Positions 16,769 to 25,038 of a stretch of 46,954 nucleotides of DNA are shown here, piece after piece. Numbering within the stretch: the first letter of the stretch is position 1; each line of letters begins with the position of its first letter. The DNA is from Chthoniobacterales bacterium (GTDB lineage: Bacteria > Verrucomicrobiota > Verrucomicrobiia > Chthoniobacterales > UBA6821): assembly GCA_019747895.1 (NCBI GenBank), contig JAIEQF010000004.1, positions 1 through 46,954 of the forward strand, in the 5' to 3' direction. The notes under the pieces are model-generated. The model was not told the origin of the DNA. It saw only the letters and a program-made list of their open reading frames with translations, and did no database searches. Position numbers and translations under genes: made by a program.

Positions 16769-18774
16769 TCCTGTTTGGCGCTCTTTTCAAAATGATAGTC
16801 GTAACTAATCGGGCTTACGCTAATGCGAGGAGGTCCTTTTGAGTCAGGCGGATCAAAGGTGAAGGTCATATCGTAGTCAATGTTAGCATAACTTTTCTCG
16901 GAATCGAGAAATATAGGAACTTTAGTAGTTCCTGGAGGGGCAAAAGGGCTAAAAAATTTTGGTTTGTCTCTAAATTCTACATGTGCTACCACTTTTCCTT
17001 TTTGAGGCTTAGAAATGGTGTAGGTTGGATTGCCTCGTGATGGAGTGCCACCTTGATTGTCTAGGCGAAAGGGACCATCGGCAGTATTCATTGCAGATAA
17101 AAGAGTCCCCAGACAAGCTTGATTGGCTACTCGTGAGACTTCAAGTGCTTGGTCTTTATCTCCTATAAAATCAATAAATTTATTTGAAGCAGCATTGCGT
17201 TCAGTATGATCTTCTCCATGATCTACACTCGAATCACGATCGCGATCCTGGTAGAGAGGAGTTGTTGTTCCATCCTCATCTTTGAGCAAATAGCGAGAGA
17301 TTGGAGACAAAAGATCACGAAAGAATTGAAAAGAAACAATGGGAGCATCGGCTTCTGTGCCCACGGCTTGATCTGTATAAGCAAATTCAAGCACCTTTTT
17401 GTCAGGATTGTTAAGTTGGTTTTCGAATTCAGATTGGATTTTGGGAGGCATGGTGCCCCCTGGTTCCTTTTTTGAGTCGCCGGAGACGGACGATACATCC
17501 GTGAAAACACTGCTCACAGAGCTGTCAGAGCCAGCAGTATAACTTCTAGATCTAGATTCAAGAGTTGTGGCGCCTGAATCTTTGCTAGCACGAGGATCGA
17601 TTGGATCGCTCAATTCCGCCTGCGCTTGTGGCGTTGCATACGTGCTTGTAAACTCTAAAACTTCCAAACTATAGGGAAAGTTTTCTTTTGTCTGTGGCTC
17701 GTTCGAATTGAAGCTTTTATTTGGTGTGATTTTTAACGAAAAGACATCTTTATACGCTATTTTTTTATTTAGTTGAATGGGATCAGCTTGGTTACCAGGC
17801 TCAGGCTGATTGAGCATAAATTTGTCTGTGATCCCGTCTAACGTCATCGTCAAAATAAAATGATCGGGAGGGTTTGAATAAACGAGAGCTGATTCATCAA
17901 TGCCTGGCTCTGTGGTGGGATATTGAGCGGTGTCAGGTGTTACCCTTTTTAAATCATAACTTAGATTATATCCCATCTCCTGAGAGGGGGTAGGAAATCC
18001 AATCGCTGTATCTACACTTAGGCTAGGATCAAGATGAGACTTTAATAAGTAGCCACAAGTATTACCCATTGTTTGATTAGCTGTACAGAAGATAGCCTGG
18101 GCTAAAGGGTATCCTTTGTTTCCGCCAACAAAGGGAGTCAACTTGGCCATTGCATTGGCCAGCATCTCATCTCCAACCGAGACAGTCCCTCCCGTTGAAT
18201 TCCTCCGGATTATTGTGGAAGGAGGGATATTTGGTTGGCCGCCAATAATGGAACCATTTCCCCTTTCATCCTCAATACGCATGCTGGTGCAGCGATATAA
18301 GTCTTTAGCAAATTGATCACCCCCCTTTGGTTCAGACCTGCCAAGCGAATTGGCTTCACTAACAACAGCGTCAAAGAGTGATTCTGTTAATTGACTGCGC
18401 AGATCTGCTCCTGCCTTGAAAGAACCAGATGATGGAATAGAAACTGGCTTATTACTGGCAAATGTATTTGTTCCTCTAATCGAGGAGGAGGAATAGTACA
18501 TTTGATCTTTCTTAAATACAGATGCTGCACAGTTGTACAAAGTCCATTTGATATTAGTAGCTGCTGAAGCAAAGCAATTACCAACTGAAGAGAGGCCAGC
18601 GGTGAGGCCTCTAATGGAGGATGCGAGTGCTCTCATGGCCGGGAAGCGATTTTTTAAACTGTCAGCAGGCTCTGTTTGTGGCTTGGATGCTTTGTCGACC
18701 GAATTGTTATCAGTTTGAGATGCGATTGTAGGCGGTGATGGTCGACTGCCGAATAAGTTGAATGGGCCAAACAT
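16765..18774 (-). CDS. Putative type III secreted effector, unknown fold
   Basis: I do not recognise this 669-residue protein. There is no signal peptide or clear membrane segment. The first 45 residues are rich in Ser, Thr, Pro and Asn, as expected for a type III export signal. A Ser-rich acidic stretch (about 395-440) separates two parts. The first contains 'GGNKGYPLAQAIFCTANQTM' and a beta-rich section; the second contains 'RVANQACLGTLLSAMNTADG' and ends in a beta-rich 'YDMTFTFDPPDSKGPPRIS'. It follows a CesT-type chaperone by 41 bp on the same strand, the usual arrangement for an effector. No catalytic motif is visible. Confidence 0.6.
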   Translation of the reverse strand: MFGPFNLFGSRPSPPTIASQTDNNSVDKASKPQTEPADSLKNRFPAMRALASSIRGLTAGLSSVGNCFASAATNIKWTLYNCAASVFKKDQMYYSSSSIRGTNTFASNKPVSIPSSGSFKAGADLRSQLTESLFDAVVSEANSLGRSEPKGGDQFAKDLYRCTSMRIEDERGNGSIIGGQPNIPPSTIIRRNSTGGTVSVGDEMLANAMAKLTPFVGGNKGYPLAQAIFCTANQTMGNTCGYLLKSHLDPSLSVDTAIGFPTPSQEMGYNLSYDLKRVTPDTAQYPTTEPGIDESALVYSNPPDHFILTMTLDGITDKFMLNQPEPGNQADPIQLNKKIAYKDVFSLKITPNKSFNSNEPQTKENFPYSLEVLEFTSTYATPQAQAELSDPIDPRASKDSGATTLESRSRSYTAGSDSSVSSVFTDVSSVSGDSKKEPGGTMPPKIQSEFENQLNNPDKKVLEFAYTDQAVGTEADAPIVSFQFFRDLLSPISRYLLKDEDGTTTPLYQDRDRDSSVDHGEDHTERNAASNKFIDFIGDKDQALEVSRVANQACLGTLLSAMNTADGPFRLDNQGGTPSRGNPTYTISKPQKGKVVAHVEFRDKPKFFSPFAPPGTTKVPIFLDSEKSYANIDYDMTFTFDPPDSKGPPRISVSPISYDYHFEKSAKQD

Positions 18775-18815
18775 AACAATAAAAAGTTAAATGCTCTAAA
18801 AATTCAGTTTGGTTT

Positions 18816-19235
18816 TTATTTCTCGTTAACGGCAGCACGAAGTGTTTCGACAAGTGCTACAAAACTTTTGAGATGTTCGTCGAGTCGTTCTACAGGGGGT
18901 TGGGTCTCTGCGGTTGTACTATCACAAGAAAATGAACTTACGAGCATGATTGCAAATCCCTTGGGATCGATGGTGAGGTGGGCGTCGGATGTCCTATGAT
19001 GAGTGAACATCAAGCGCAATAATTGGAACAGAACTTCTTGCTGCGTCTTATCAACTCCTGGAAAGAGATCGCAATAAATCCAAACTTTTTTTCCATTAAG
19101 ATCTTCTTCAAAATCGATTCCAAAATCTTCTGCAAGATTGAGTCGAATGGTTCCGTCTTTTGACAAATCAAGAGCAGACCCTAGGCCGATGGTAGAGCCA
19201 AAATTTTGAAGGAGTATTGCTATTTCACTCGGCAT
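18816..19235 (-). CDS. CesT-family type III secretion chaperone
   Basis: This acidic 139-residue protein has the CesT arrangement: an N-terminal helix 'LLQNFGSTIGLGSALDLSKDG', strands 'IRLNLAEDFGIDF' and 'KKVWIYCDLFPGV', a central helix and a final long helix 'DEHLKSFVALVETLRAAVNE'. It is co-oriented with and 41 bp upstream of the 669-residue putative effector, which it probably binds before secretion. It is divergent from glgB across about 80 bp, so the promoters of both are in that gap. Confidence 0.75.
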   Translation of the reverse strand: MPSEIAILLQNFGSTIGLGSALDLSKDGTIRLNLAEDFGIDFEEDLNGKKVWIYCDLFPGVDKTQQEVLFQLLRLMFTHHRTSDAHLTIDPKGFAIMLVSSFSCDSTTAETQPPVERLDEHLKSFVALVETLRAAVNEK

Positions 19236-19316
19236 AATAGAAGTCGTTAAAAATTATTCGATCTCGCTTCGCAAAGCCACTTCATTTATATCATAGCTCT
19301 TGCCATTTTCGTTCAA

Positions 19317-21527
19317 ATGACTTTAAAAACCCGATCACTTCTTCCTAACGACGATCTCTATCCGCTGCTCGAGCTGAGGCATAGCGATCCGCATCGGATT
19401 TTAGGGTTCTGCCCGCTGTCAGCCTCGGAGGCGGTTCTCCGGGTTTGGTATCCTGGAGCACAGAAGGTGACATGGATGGCGCCGTGGGGAACGTTTGATC
19501 TTCCCTGCGTGGAAGAGCGAGGGCTTTTTGAGTTGAAGATCAAATCGCCAAAGCTTTCATCAGCAAGCCAGCAGGATTACATTCTAGAAATTACAGATGA
19601 CAATGGCGCTACCCGATCTTTGCACGATCCCTATGCTTTCGATCCACAAATTAGCGATTTCGATCTCTATCTTCACGCGGAGGGACGCGATTGGGAAAGC
19701 TACAAGCATCTCGGGGCACATCCTCGCACGGTTGAGGGCGTTGCTGGGACTTGCTTTGCGGTCTGGGCTCCGAATGCCCAGCGCGTCAGTGTTGTTGGGG
19801 ACTTTAACAATTGGGATGGGCGGTTTCATTTGATGCGGCGTCTCGGCTCGTCCGGCGTCTGGGAAATTTTTATTCCTGAAGTGGCTGAAGGAGCTCATTA
19901 CAAGTATGAGATTCGAGGACCGCATGGAGACCTATTTTTAAAAACTGATCCCTACGGGATTTTCGCGCAGCATGATTTGCGCACAGCTTGCATGGTTTAC
20001 GATCTCGGGCGTTATCAATGGAGTGATCAAAATTGGATGGCCGTGCGAGCAAGCAAAAATAGTTATTGCGAGCCGATGTCGATTTATGAAGTCCATCTCG
20101 GTTCGTGGCGGCGCGTGCCCGAAGATAACAATCGTCCGCTCAGTTATCTCGAGCTGGCGGATCAATTGGTGGCCTACGTCAAAGAAATGGGATTTACGCA
20201 TGTCGAGTTCATGCCAGTGATGGAGCATCCATTCGAAGGATCGTGGGGATATCAAGTCGTGAATTTTTTTGCGCCAAGCAGTCGTTTTGGAAAGCCAGAT
20301 GATTTTCGCCATCTCGTCGACCGGCTTCATCAAGCGGGGATTGGAGTGATCCTCGATTGGGTGCCAGGGCACTTTCCGCGTGATGCACACGGATTGCGGC
20401 AATTTGATGGGACGCCCCTCTACGAGCATGACGATCCGAACCGCGCCGAACATCGCGATTGGGGGACGCTCATTTTTAACTACGCGCGGCATGAAGTTCG
20501 GAATTTTCTCATCGCGAATGCGCTCTATTGGTTTTCGGAATATCACATCGATGGATTGCGAGTCGATGCGGTGGCCTCGATGCTCTACCTCGATTATTCG
20601 CGCAAGGAGGGAGAGTGGACGCCGAATATTTTTGGAGGTCGCGAAAATCTCGAAGCGGTTGATTTTGTTAAAAGCTGCAACGAAATCTGCTACTCGCGCC
20701 ATCCTGGCATCATGATGATTGCGGAAGAGTCGACGGCGTGGCCGGCTGTTTCTAAGCCGACGTACGATGGGGGGCTTGGTTTTGGTTTTAAGTGGAACAT
20801 GGGATGGATGAATGATTCGCTGCGTTACATCAGCCGTTCGTCCATTCATCGTAAATATCATCAAGGAGACATCACCTTCTCGATGCTCTACGCCTACCAT
20901 GAACATTTCATCCTCGTTTTGAGCCATGATGAAGTGACGCACGGCAAAGGATCGCTCCTCAATAAAATGCCAGAGGATGATTGGCAAAAGTTCGCCAACC
21001 TGCGGCTCTTTCTCGCTTGGATGTGGGGACATCCTGGAAAAAAATTACTTTTTCAAGGAGGTGAAATCGCTCAGTGGCGCGAGTGGAATCATGACCAGAG
21101 TCTCGATTGGCACTTGCTCCAATATGCACCGCATCAAGGCATGCAGCTTCTCGTCAAAGAACTCAACAAGCTCTACCGACAAGAGCCTGCTTTTTCGCTG
21201 CTCGATGACGAGGGAGCAGGATTTGAGTGGATTGATTTTAATGATGACCAAAATAGCGTTTGGAGTTTTCTGCGAAAATCTCCTAATGGTTCCAATATCA
21301 TTGTCATCGTCAATGCCACGCCAGTGGCGCGCTACGGCTATCGCCTCGGCGTTCCGAAGCATGGCCGCTACAAAATTATTTTTAATAGCGATGCCGGCTG
21401 CTTTGGTGGTAGAGAGATGTTTCTTCCTCCGTCTATCGATGCCGACCAGCAACATTCTCATCGCTTTTGGAATTCGATTGTGATAGATCTGCCTCCGTTG
21501 TCTACGCTTTATTTAAAAGCGCCATAA
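19317..21527 (+). CDS. glgB: 1,4-alpha-glucan branching enzyme
   Basis: GlgB introduces alpha-1,6 branches into glycogen in the cytoplasm. The 736 residues give the full family layout. An N-terminal CBM48 tandem ('GTCFAVWAPNAQRVSVVGDF', NNWDGR) comes first, then the GH13 barrel with 'DWVPGHFP', the nucleophile D417 in GLRVDAVASM, the acid/base Glu of the AEES motif near residue 470, 'LSHDEV', and a C-terminal beta domain. No other glycogen gene is in the window. A CACAAAG-type palindrome begins 4 bp after its stop. Confidence 0.97.
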   Translation: MTLKTRSLLPNDDLYPLLELRHSDPHRILGFCPLSASEAVLRVWYPGAQKVTWMAPWGTFDLPCVEERGLFELKIKSPKLSSASQQDYILEITDDNGATRSLHDPYAFDPQISDFDLYLHAEGRDWESYKHLGAHPRTVEGVAGTCFAVWAPNAQRVSVVGDFNNWDGRFHLMRRLGSSGVWEIFIPEVAEGAHYKYEIRGPHGDLFLKTDPYGIFAQHDLRTACMVYDLGRYQWSDQNWMAVRASKNSYCEPMSIYEVHLGSWRRVPEDNNRPLSYLELADQLVAYVKEMGFTHVEFMPVMEHPFEGSWGYQVVNFFAPSSRFGKPDDFRHLVDRLHQAGIGVILDWVPGHFPRDAHGLRQFDGTPLYEHDDPNRAEHRDWGTLIFNYARHEVRNFLIANALYWFSEYHIDGLRVDAVASMLYLDYSRKEGEWTPNIFGGRENLEAVDFVKSCNEICYSRHPGIMMIAEESTAWPAVSKPTYDGGLGFGFKWNMGWMNDSLRYISRSSIHRKYHQGDITFSMLYAYHEHFILVLSHDEVTHGKGSLLNKMPEDDWQKFANLRLFLAWMWGHPGKKLLFQGGEIAQWREWNHDQSLDWHLLQYAPHQGMQLLVKELNKLYRQEPAFSLLDDEGAGFEWIDFNDDQNSVWSFLRKSPNGSNIIVIVNATPVARYGYRLGVPKHGRYKIIFNSDAGCFGGREMFLPPSIDADQQHSHRFWNSIVIDLPPLSTLYLKAP

Positions 21528-21531
21528 AAAG

Positions 21532-21616
21532 AATTAGCCACAAAGAACACAAAGAAATCAAAGAAAAAACTACTTTTAATTTTTCTTTGATTTTTTTGTG
21601 TTCTTTGTGGCCATTC
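21532..21616. repeat. Palindromic element D, copy 1
   Basis: The left arm GCCACAAAGAACACAAAG and its inverted right arm CTTTGTGTTCTTTGTGGC form a hairpin with arms of about 35 bp and a short AT loop. It sits between the glgB stop and the pseudopilin start. It could end or protect the glgB transcript. Confidence 0.85.
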
Positions 21617-21638
21617 TCTTTCTTTCATTTTTTATTTT

Positions 21639-22241
21639 ATGAAACGATATAAAAATCGCGCCTTCACCCTCATCGAACTCCTTGTCGTCGTCGCCATCAT
21701 TGCCCTCCTCACATCGTTGGCGTTGCCAAACATTTTAAAAGTGCTTACCAAGGGGCAAATGACACAGACGCTAAGCAATGGCAACCAACTTTATTTAGCA
21801 ACGCAATCCATGGCCATGGATGCAACGGCTGCTGGTTCTACCGGATCCGGATGGCCTGGAGATGCGACGGTGCCAAGTTTTTCAACGTGGGCGACAGGAC
21901 TTTGCTCAGGATATGTTTCAACGAATGAGTTTTGTAAACTCTCTTCAGCACCTGGGGTTCAGGTTGCGACCATGCCAACAGCTGCGCGCGAAACAGCCTT
22001 CAAGATTTATCCCGTGCAAGAAAACAGCGAGAGCGATGCCATTTTTTTAATCACGCGAAATGCAACGGTTCATGGAACTGGTGCCAACACGACGATCACG
22101 CTTGATCCCACTGTCAAACCATACGGCAACCAAGGCTGCGTCATCATTCATCGCGGCGGAGATGGTGTTGTCCTCTTGCCGCAACAGCTCAATAACAGTC
22201 GCGTGATTGGAAGTGTTGTGGCAGGCAGTCCGTTGGAATAG
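21639..22241 (+). CDS. Type IV pilin / type II secretion pseudopilin-like protein
   Basis: This 200-residue protein begins with a short basic leader and the class III signal 'AFTLIELLVVVAIIALLTSL'; cleavage would fall before the Phe. The residue before it is Ala instead of the usual Gly, which prepilin peptidase may tolerate less well. The hydrophobic helix continues to 'LALPNILKVL'. The rest is small-residue-rich and ends in 'GCVIIHRGGDGVVLLPQQ'. The architecture fits PilE/GspG-like proteins common in Verrucomicrobiota. No assembly ATPase, platform protein or peptidase gene is nearby. Confidence 0.8.
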   Translation: MKRYKNRAFTLIELLVVVAIIALLTSLALPNILKVLTKGQMTQTLSNGNQLYLATQSMAMDATAAGSTGSGWPGDATVPSFSTWATGLCSGYVSTNEFCKLSSAPGVQVATMPTAARETAFKIYPVQENSESDAIFLITRNATVHGTGANTTITLDPTVKPYGNQGCVIIHRGGDGVVLLPQQLNNSRVIGSVVAGSPLE

Positions 22242-22260
22242 GAAAAAAGGCTGTAGACTA

Positions 22261-22424
22261 TATACCTTTCACGAATAATTTTTAGGAATTTCTGCTTGTG
22301 TCTTTTTCCTCTGACTGCGTTGCCCTCACTGGCGTTATGTACGCATAGCGCCTCACTCTTCCGCCTTGCTAGAAACCAAAACTCCTGCGTCCTATAGTCT
22401 CATTATTTAATGAAAGTGGTATTA
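22261..22424 (-). repeat. Element K, copy 2
   Basis: It is bounded by TATACC and GGTATT. On the minus strand its start TAATACCACTTTCATTAAATAAT matches the element at 30173 (TAATACCACTTCCATTAAATAAT) almost exactly. The interior contains GGCGTTATG paired with CATAGCGCC. It is inserted between the two arms of a CCTACAG-type heptamer bracket (22249-22258 and 22430-22461). Confidence 0.7.
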
Positions 22425-22429
22425 CTTGA

Positions 22430-22461
22430 ACCTACAGCCTACAGCCTATAGCCTACAGCCT
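22430..22461 (+). repeat. CCTACAG heptamer array before priA
   Basis: Four tandem 7-bp words (CCTACAG, CCTACAG, CCTATAG, CCTACAG) end 4 bp before the priA ATG. An inverted partner, GGCTGTAGACTAT, follows the pseudopilin stop. There is no Shine-Dalgarno in the interval before the ATG. Confidence 0.8.
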
Positions 22462-22464
22462 TCT

Positions 22465-24846
22465 ATGGCCATCGCCCGCATTCTCATCGATCGCACGGAA
22501 GGAACAATCCTTGATTATTCCATTCCTGAAGAATGCCGTGGCAGGGTGGCTGTGGGAGGGCGCGTGGCTGTTCCTTTGCGGAATAAAGAAGTTTTTGGAA
22601 CGGTCCTGGAGTTGCGAGCAACAAGCACTTTTCCTCACGTCAAGCCGCTCTCGCGAGTGTTGATTTCCGAAGAAGCGCCGCTGCTTTCTCCCCGGCTGAT
22701 GGAGCTAGCAACGTGGATGTCCGATTATTACGTGACGCCCTTGCACACCGTGTTGCGCACATTTCTTCCTGGAACGGTGCGAGACGATTCTATTGCTACA
22801 AAAACTCGACGTGTTGTTTCTTTGATCAAAGAAGCCTCTGGAGCTGATTGGGAGCGGTTGCAGCGACGTGCTCCTCAGCAACAAAAAATTCTCGCCGCAC
22901 TTTTAGAAGCAGGCGAAAAAATTCCGCTCTCAACGCTCTTGGAAAAAACTGGTGCCAGCGCCTCCTCCATAACAGCACTGGCTAAGGCGGGCTGGCTTCT
23001 GGTTGAAGAAGAGGTCTGTGCTCGTGATCCCTTTGCTGGAGAAAAAGTTCTTTTTTCTCCACCGCCAACATTAAATAGCGATCAAGAAAAAGTCGTTCAG
23101 ATTCTCTATGAGGAATTGGATTCTATGAGTGAGAAAAAATCTCCCTCTCTTCCTTTTCTTTTGCATGGCGTGACTGGAAGCGGCAAAACCGAAGTCTATC
23201 TGCGCGCGATTGAACGAGCGTTGGCTCTCGGCAAATCAGCGCTAGTGCTGGTGCCTGAGATTGCACTCACTCCACAGACAGTCGAACGTTTTCGAAGTCG
23301 TTTCGAAACAGCGATGGGGACACGTCTCATTGCAGTGTTGCACAGCCATCTTTCCGATGGGGAGCGTCATGAAGAATGGTTGCGCTTGCACCGAGGTGAG
23401 GCGCGGATTGCCATTGGAGCCCGCAGCGCAGTCTTTGCGCCGCTCTGCGAGCTAGGTCTCATCATTGTCGATGAGGAACATGAAGGGAGCTACAAGCAGG
23501 AAGAGTCACCGCGCTATCATGCTCGGGACGTCGCGGTGATGCGGGCCCATTTAGAAAAATGTCCCATCGTCTTGGGGAGTGCGACACCCTCGATGGAGAG
23601 TTTTTACAATACCTCTCTCGGAAAATATCGACTACTCGAACTTCCTTCGCGTGCCGATCATCAGAAAATGCCACTCGTGCGCGTGCTTGATCTTCGCTTG
23701 CAAGTGCGCGGCAAGCAGGCCGATGGAGTTCTCTCTTTTCCGCTGCGCCAGGCCATTACAGCTAGATTGGAGCTTGGGGAGCAGGTGATTCTTTTTCTCA
23801 ATCGACGTGGTTTTGCAAGTTCGCTCCTCTGCCAGCAATGTGGCCATGTCTGTGAGTGTCCGCATTGCAGTCTCGCACTCACATTTCATCGTACAGACCT
23901 CTCTCGTAACTCTACTGCTGTTGCGAATTGCGGTGTCGTTCCGGTGCTCGCGCCATCGAGTATTAACGATACACTCAGTCGCTGTGCGCCGGAGACTCCT
24001 GGCACTTCATCAACAGCAGCGAGTTTCAAGAGAGGTCGATTATTCTGTCATCTTTGTGGTGTTACTAAAAAATTACCGACAGTTTGTCCCGAGTGCCGCG
24101 ATCCTGGAATTTTGCAGCGTGGCATGGGAACGCAGCGAGTCGAGGCTGCCATTCAGCAGGCCTTTCCAGCAGCACGTCTGGCCCGCATGGATACTGATAC
24201 CATGAAAGGAAAAGGAATTTTTCAAAAAACATTAGATCGTTTTCGGAGTCGGCAGATCGATATTTTGATTGGAACGCAGATGATCGCAAAGGGGCTCGAT
24301 TTTCCCAATGTCACGCTGGTCGGAATTATCAATGCCGATACGAGTTTGCATGCCCCTGACTTTCGGGCTGGCGAGAGAACGTTTCAACTCTTGACCCAAG
24401 TCGCCGGACGAGCTGGTCGCGGGGATCGCGAAGGCGAGGTCATGATTCAGACTTACACGCCAGTGAGTCCTTCGATTCAATTTGCACGCCATCACGACTA
24501 TCATGGATTTTTTGAACAAGAGATCGTTTTGCGAAAACAATTTGGCTACCCTCCGTTTCAGCGGATGATCTTAGTGCAACTGCGTGGAAAAATTCAGGAG
24601 CGCGTCTCTTTTTTTGCAGCCGCTTTCCGAGAAGAGCTTCGCAAAGCTTTGCCCTCTGAGATCGCAGTCGGAGAGGCTGTTCCAGCGCCGCTAGAGCGAG
24701 CCCACGGGCAATATCGTTTTCATATTGCCCTCAAAGGTAGCTCCGCCAAAAAAATGGGGACTGTACTTCGAGCCGTTTTGGAAAAAACTTCCTTTCCAAG
24801 TGGCGTCATCACGACGATCGATGTCGATCCGCAGTCGTTGATGTAA
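22465..24846 (+). CDS. priA: Primosomal protein N' (replication restart helicase)
   Basis: PriA is a 3'-to-5' DNA helicase that reloads the replisome at stalled forks. The start is placed at the ATG at 22465; an upstream TTG frame only reads the heptamer array. Motifs are the Walker A VTGSGKTEVYL, the DEAH-type DEEH box, 'GSATPSMESF', the zinc-binding cysteines CQQCGHVCECPHC and later CHLCG...CPEC, and the helicase C-terminal 'LIGTQMIAKGLDFPNVTLVG' and 'QVAGRAGRGDREGEV'. About 48 codons (residues 478-525) come from palindromic element B, inserted in frame between the second and third zinc-binding cysteine pairs. Overall length is 793 residues. Confidence 0.96.
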   Translation: MAIARILIDRTEGTILDYSIPEECRGRVAVGGRVAVPLRNKEVFGTVLELRATSTFPHVKPLSRVLISEEAPLLSPRLMELATWMSDYYVTPLHTVLRTFLPGTVRDDSIATKTRRVVSLIKEASGADWERLQRRAPQQQKILAALLEAGEKIPLSTLLEKTGASASSITALAKAGWLLVEEEVCARDPFAGEKVLFSPPPTLNSDQEKVVQILYEELDSMSEKKSPSLPFLLHGVTGSGKTEVYLRAIERALALGKSALVLVPEIALTPQTVERFRSRFETAMGTRLIAVLHSHLSDGERHEEWLRLHRGEARIAIGARSAVFAPLCELGLIIVDEEHEGSYKQEESPRYHARDVAVMRAHLEKCPIVLGSATPSMESFYNTSLGKYRLLELPSRADHQKMPLVRVLDLRLQVRGKQADGVLSFPLRQAITARLELGEQVILFLNRRGFASSLLCQQCGHVCECPHCSLALTFHRTDLSRNSTAVANCGVVPVLAPSSINDTLSRCAPETPGTSSTAASFKRGRLFCHLCGVTKKLPTVCPECRDPGILQRGMGTQRVEAAIQQAFPAARLARMDTDTMKGKGIFQKTLDRFRSRQIDILIGTQMIAKGLDFPNVTLVGIINADTSLHAPDFRAGERTFQLLTQVAGRAGRGDREGEVMIQTYTPVSPSIQFARHHDYHGFFEQEIVLRKQFGYPPFQRMILVQLRGKIQERVSFFAAAFREELRKALPSEIAVGEAVPAPLERAHGQYRFHIALKGSSAKKMGTVLRAVLEKTSFPSGVITTIDVDPQSLM
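23896..24037 (+). repeat. Palindromic element B, copy 5, in frame inside priA
   Basis: The arms GACCTCTCT (23896-23904) and AGAGAGGTC (24029-24037) are exact inverted repeats, extended inward by AACTC...GCTGTTG. The core CCGGTGCTCGCGCCATCGAG and ACACTCAGTCGCTGTGCGCC is shared with the intergenic copies and with purD. It encodes 'VVPVLAPSSINDTLSRCAPE' in the PriA frame. Confidence 0.93.
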
Positions 24847-24854
24847 AAAGAAGA

Positions 24855-25029
24855 GAATGGCTACAAAGAGCACAAAGAAATCAAAGATTTAAATTAACCG
24901 CAAAGAACGCAAGGAGCTCAAAAAAGAAATAAATTTTTTGAGAACTCTATTTTAAAAATAGAGTTAAAATTTCTAATCGGCATCTCGATTGTTTTTTCTT
25001 TGCGTTCTTTGTGTTCTTTGCGGTTAATT
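24855..25029. repeat. Palindromic element D, copy 2, with extra solo arm
   Basis: A solo arm GGCTACAAAGAGCACAAAG (24858-24876) is followed by a complete palindrome from AATTAACCGCAAAGAACGC (24892) to GTTCTTTGCGGTTAATT (25029). The loop holds another hairpin, AACTCTATTTT/AAAATAGAGTT. It fills the gap between the priA stop and the AsmA-like gene, ending 9 bp before that gene's ATG. Confidence 0.8.
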
Positions 25030-25038
25030 CAATGATTC

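Noticed and set aside
19938..21032. 364-codon open frame on the minus strand
   Set aside because: It is entirely antisense to glgB, whose coding is certain. It is rich in His, Arg and Ile as expected for the complement of a coding frame.
22426..22464. Upstream TTG start extending PriA by 13 residues
   Set aside because: The extra codons are only the CCTACAG heptamer array. The ATG at 22465 begins the family-typical N-terminus.
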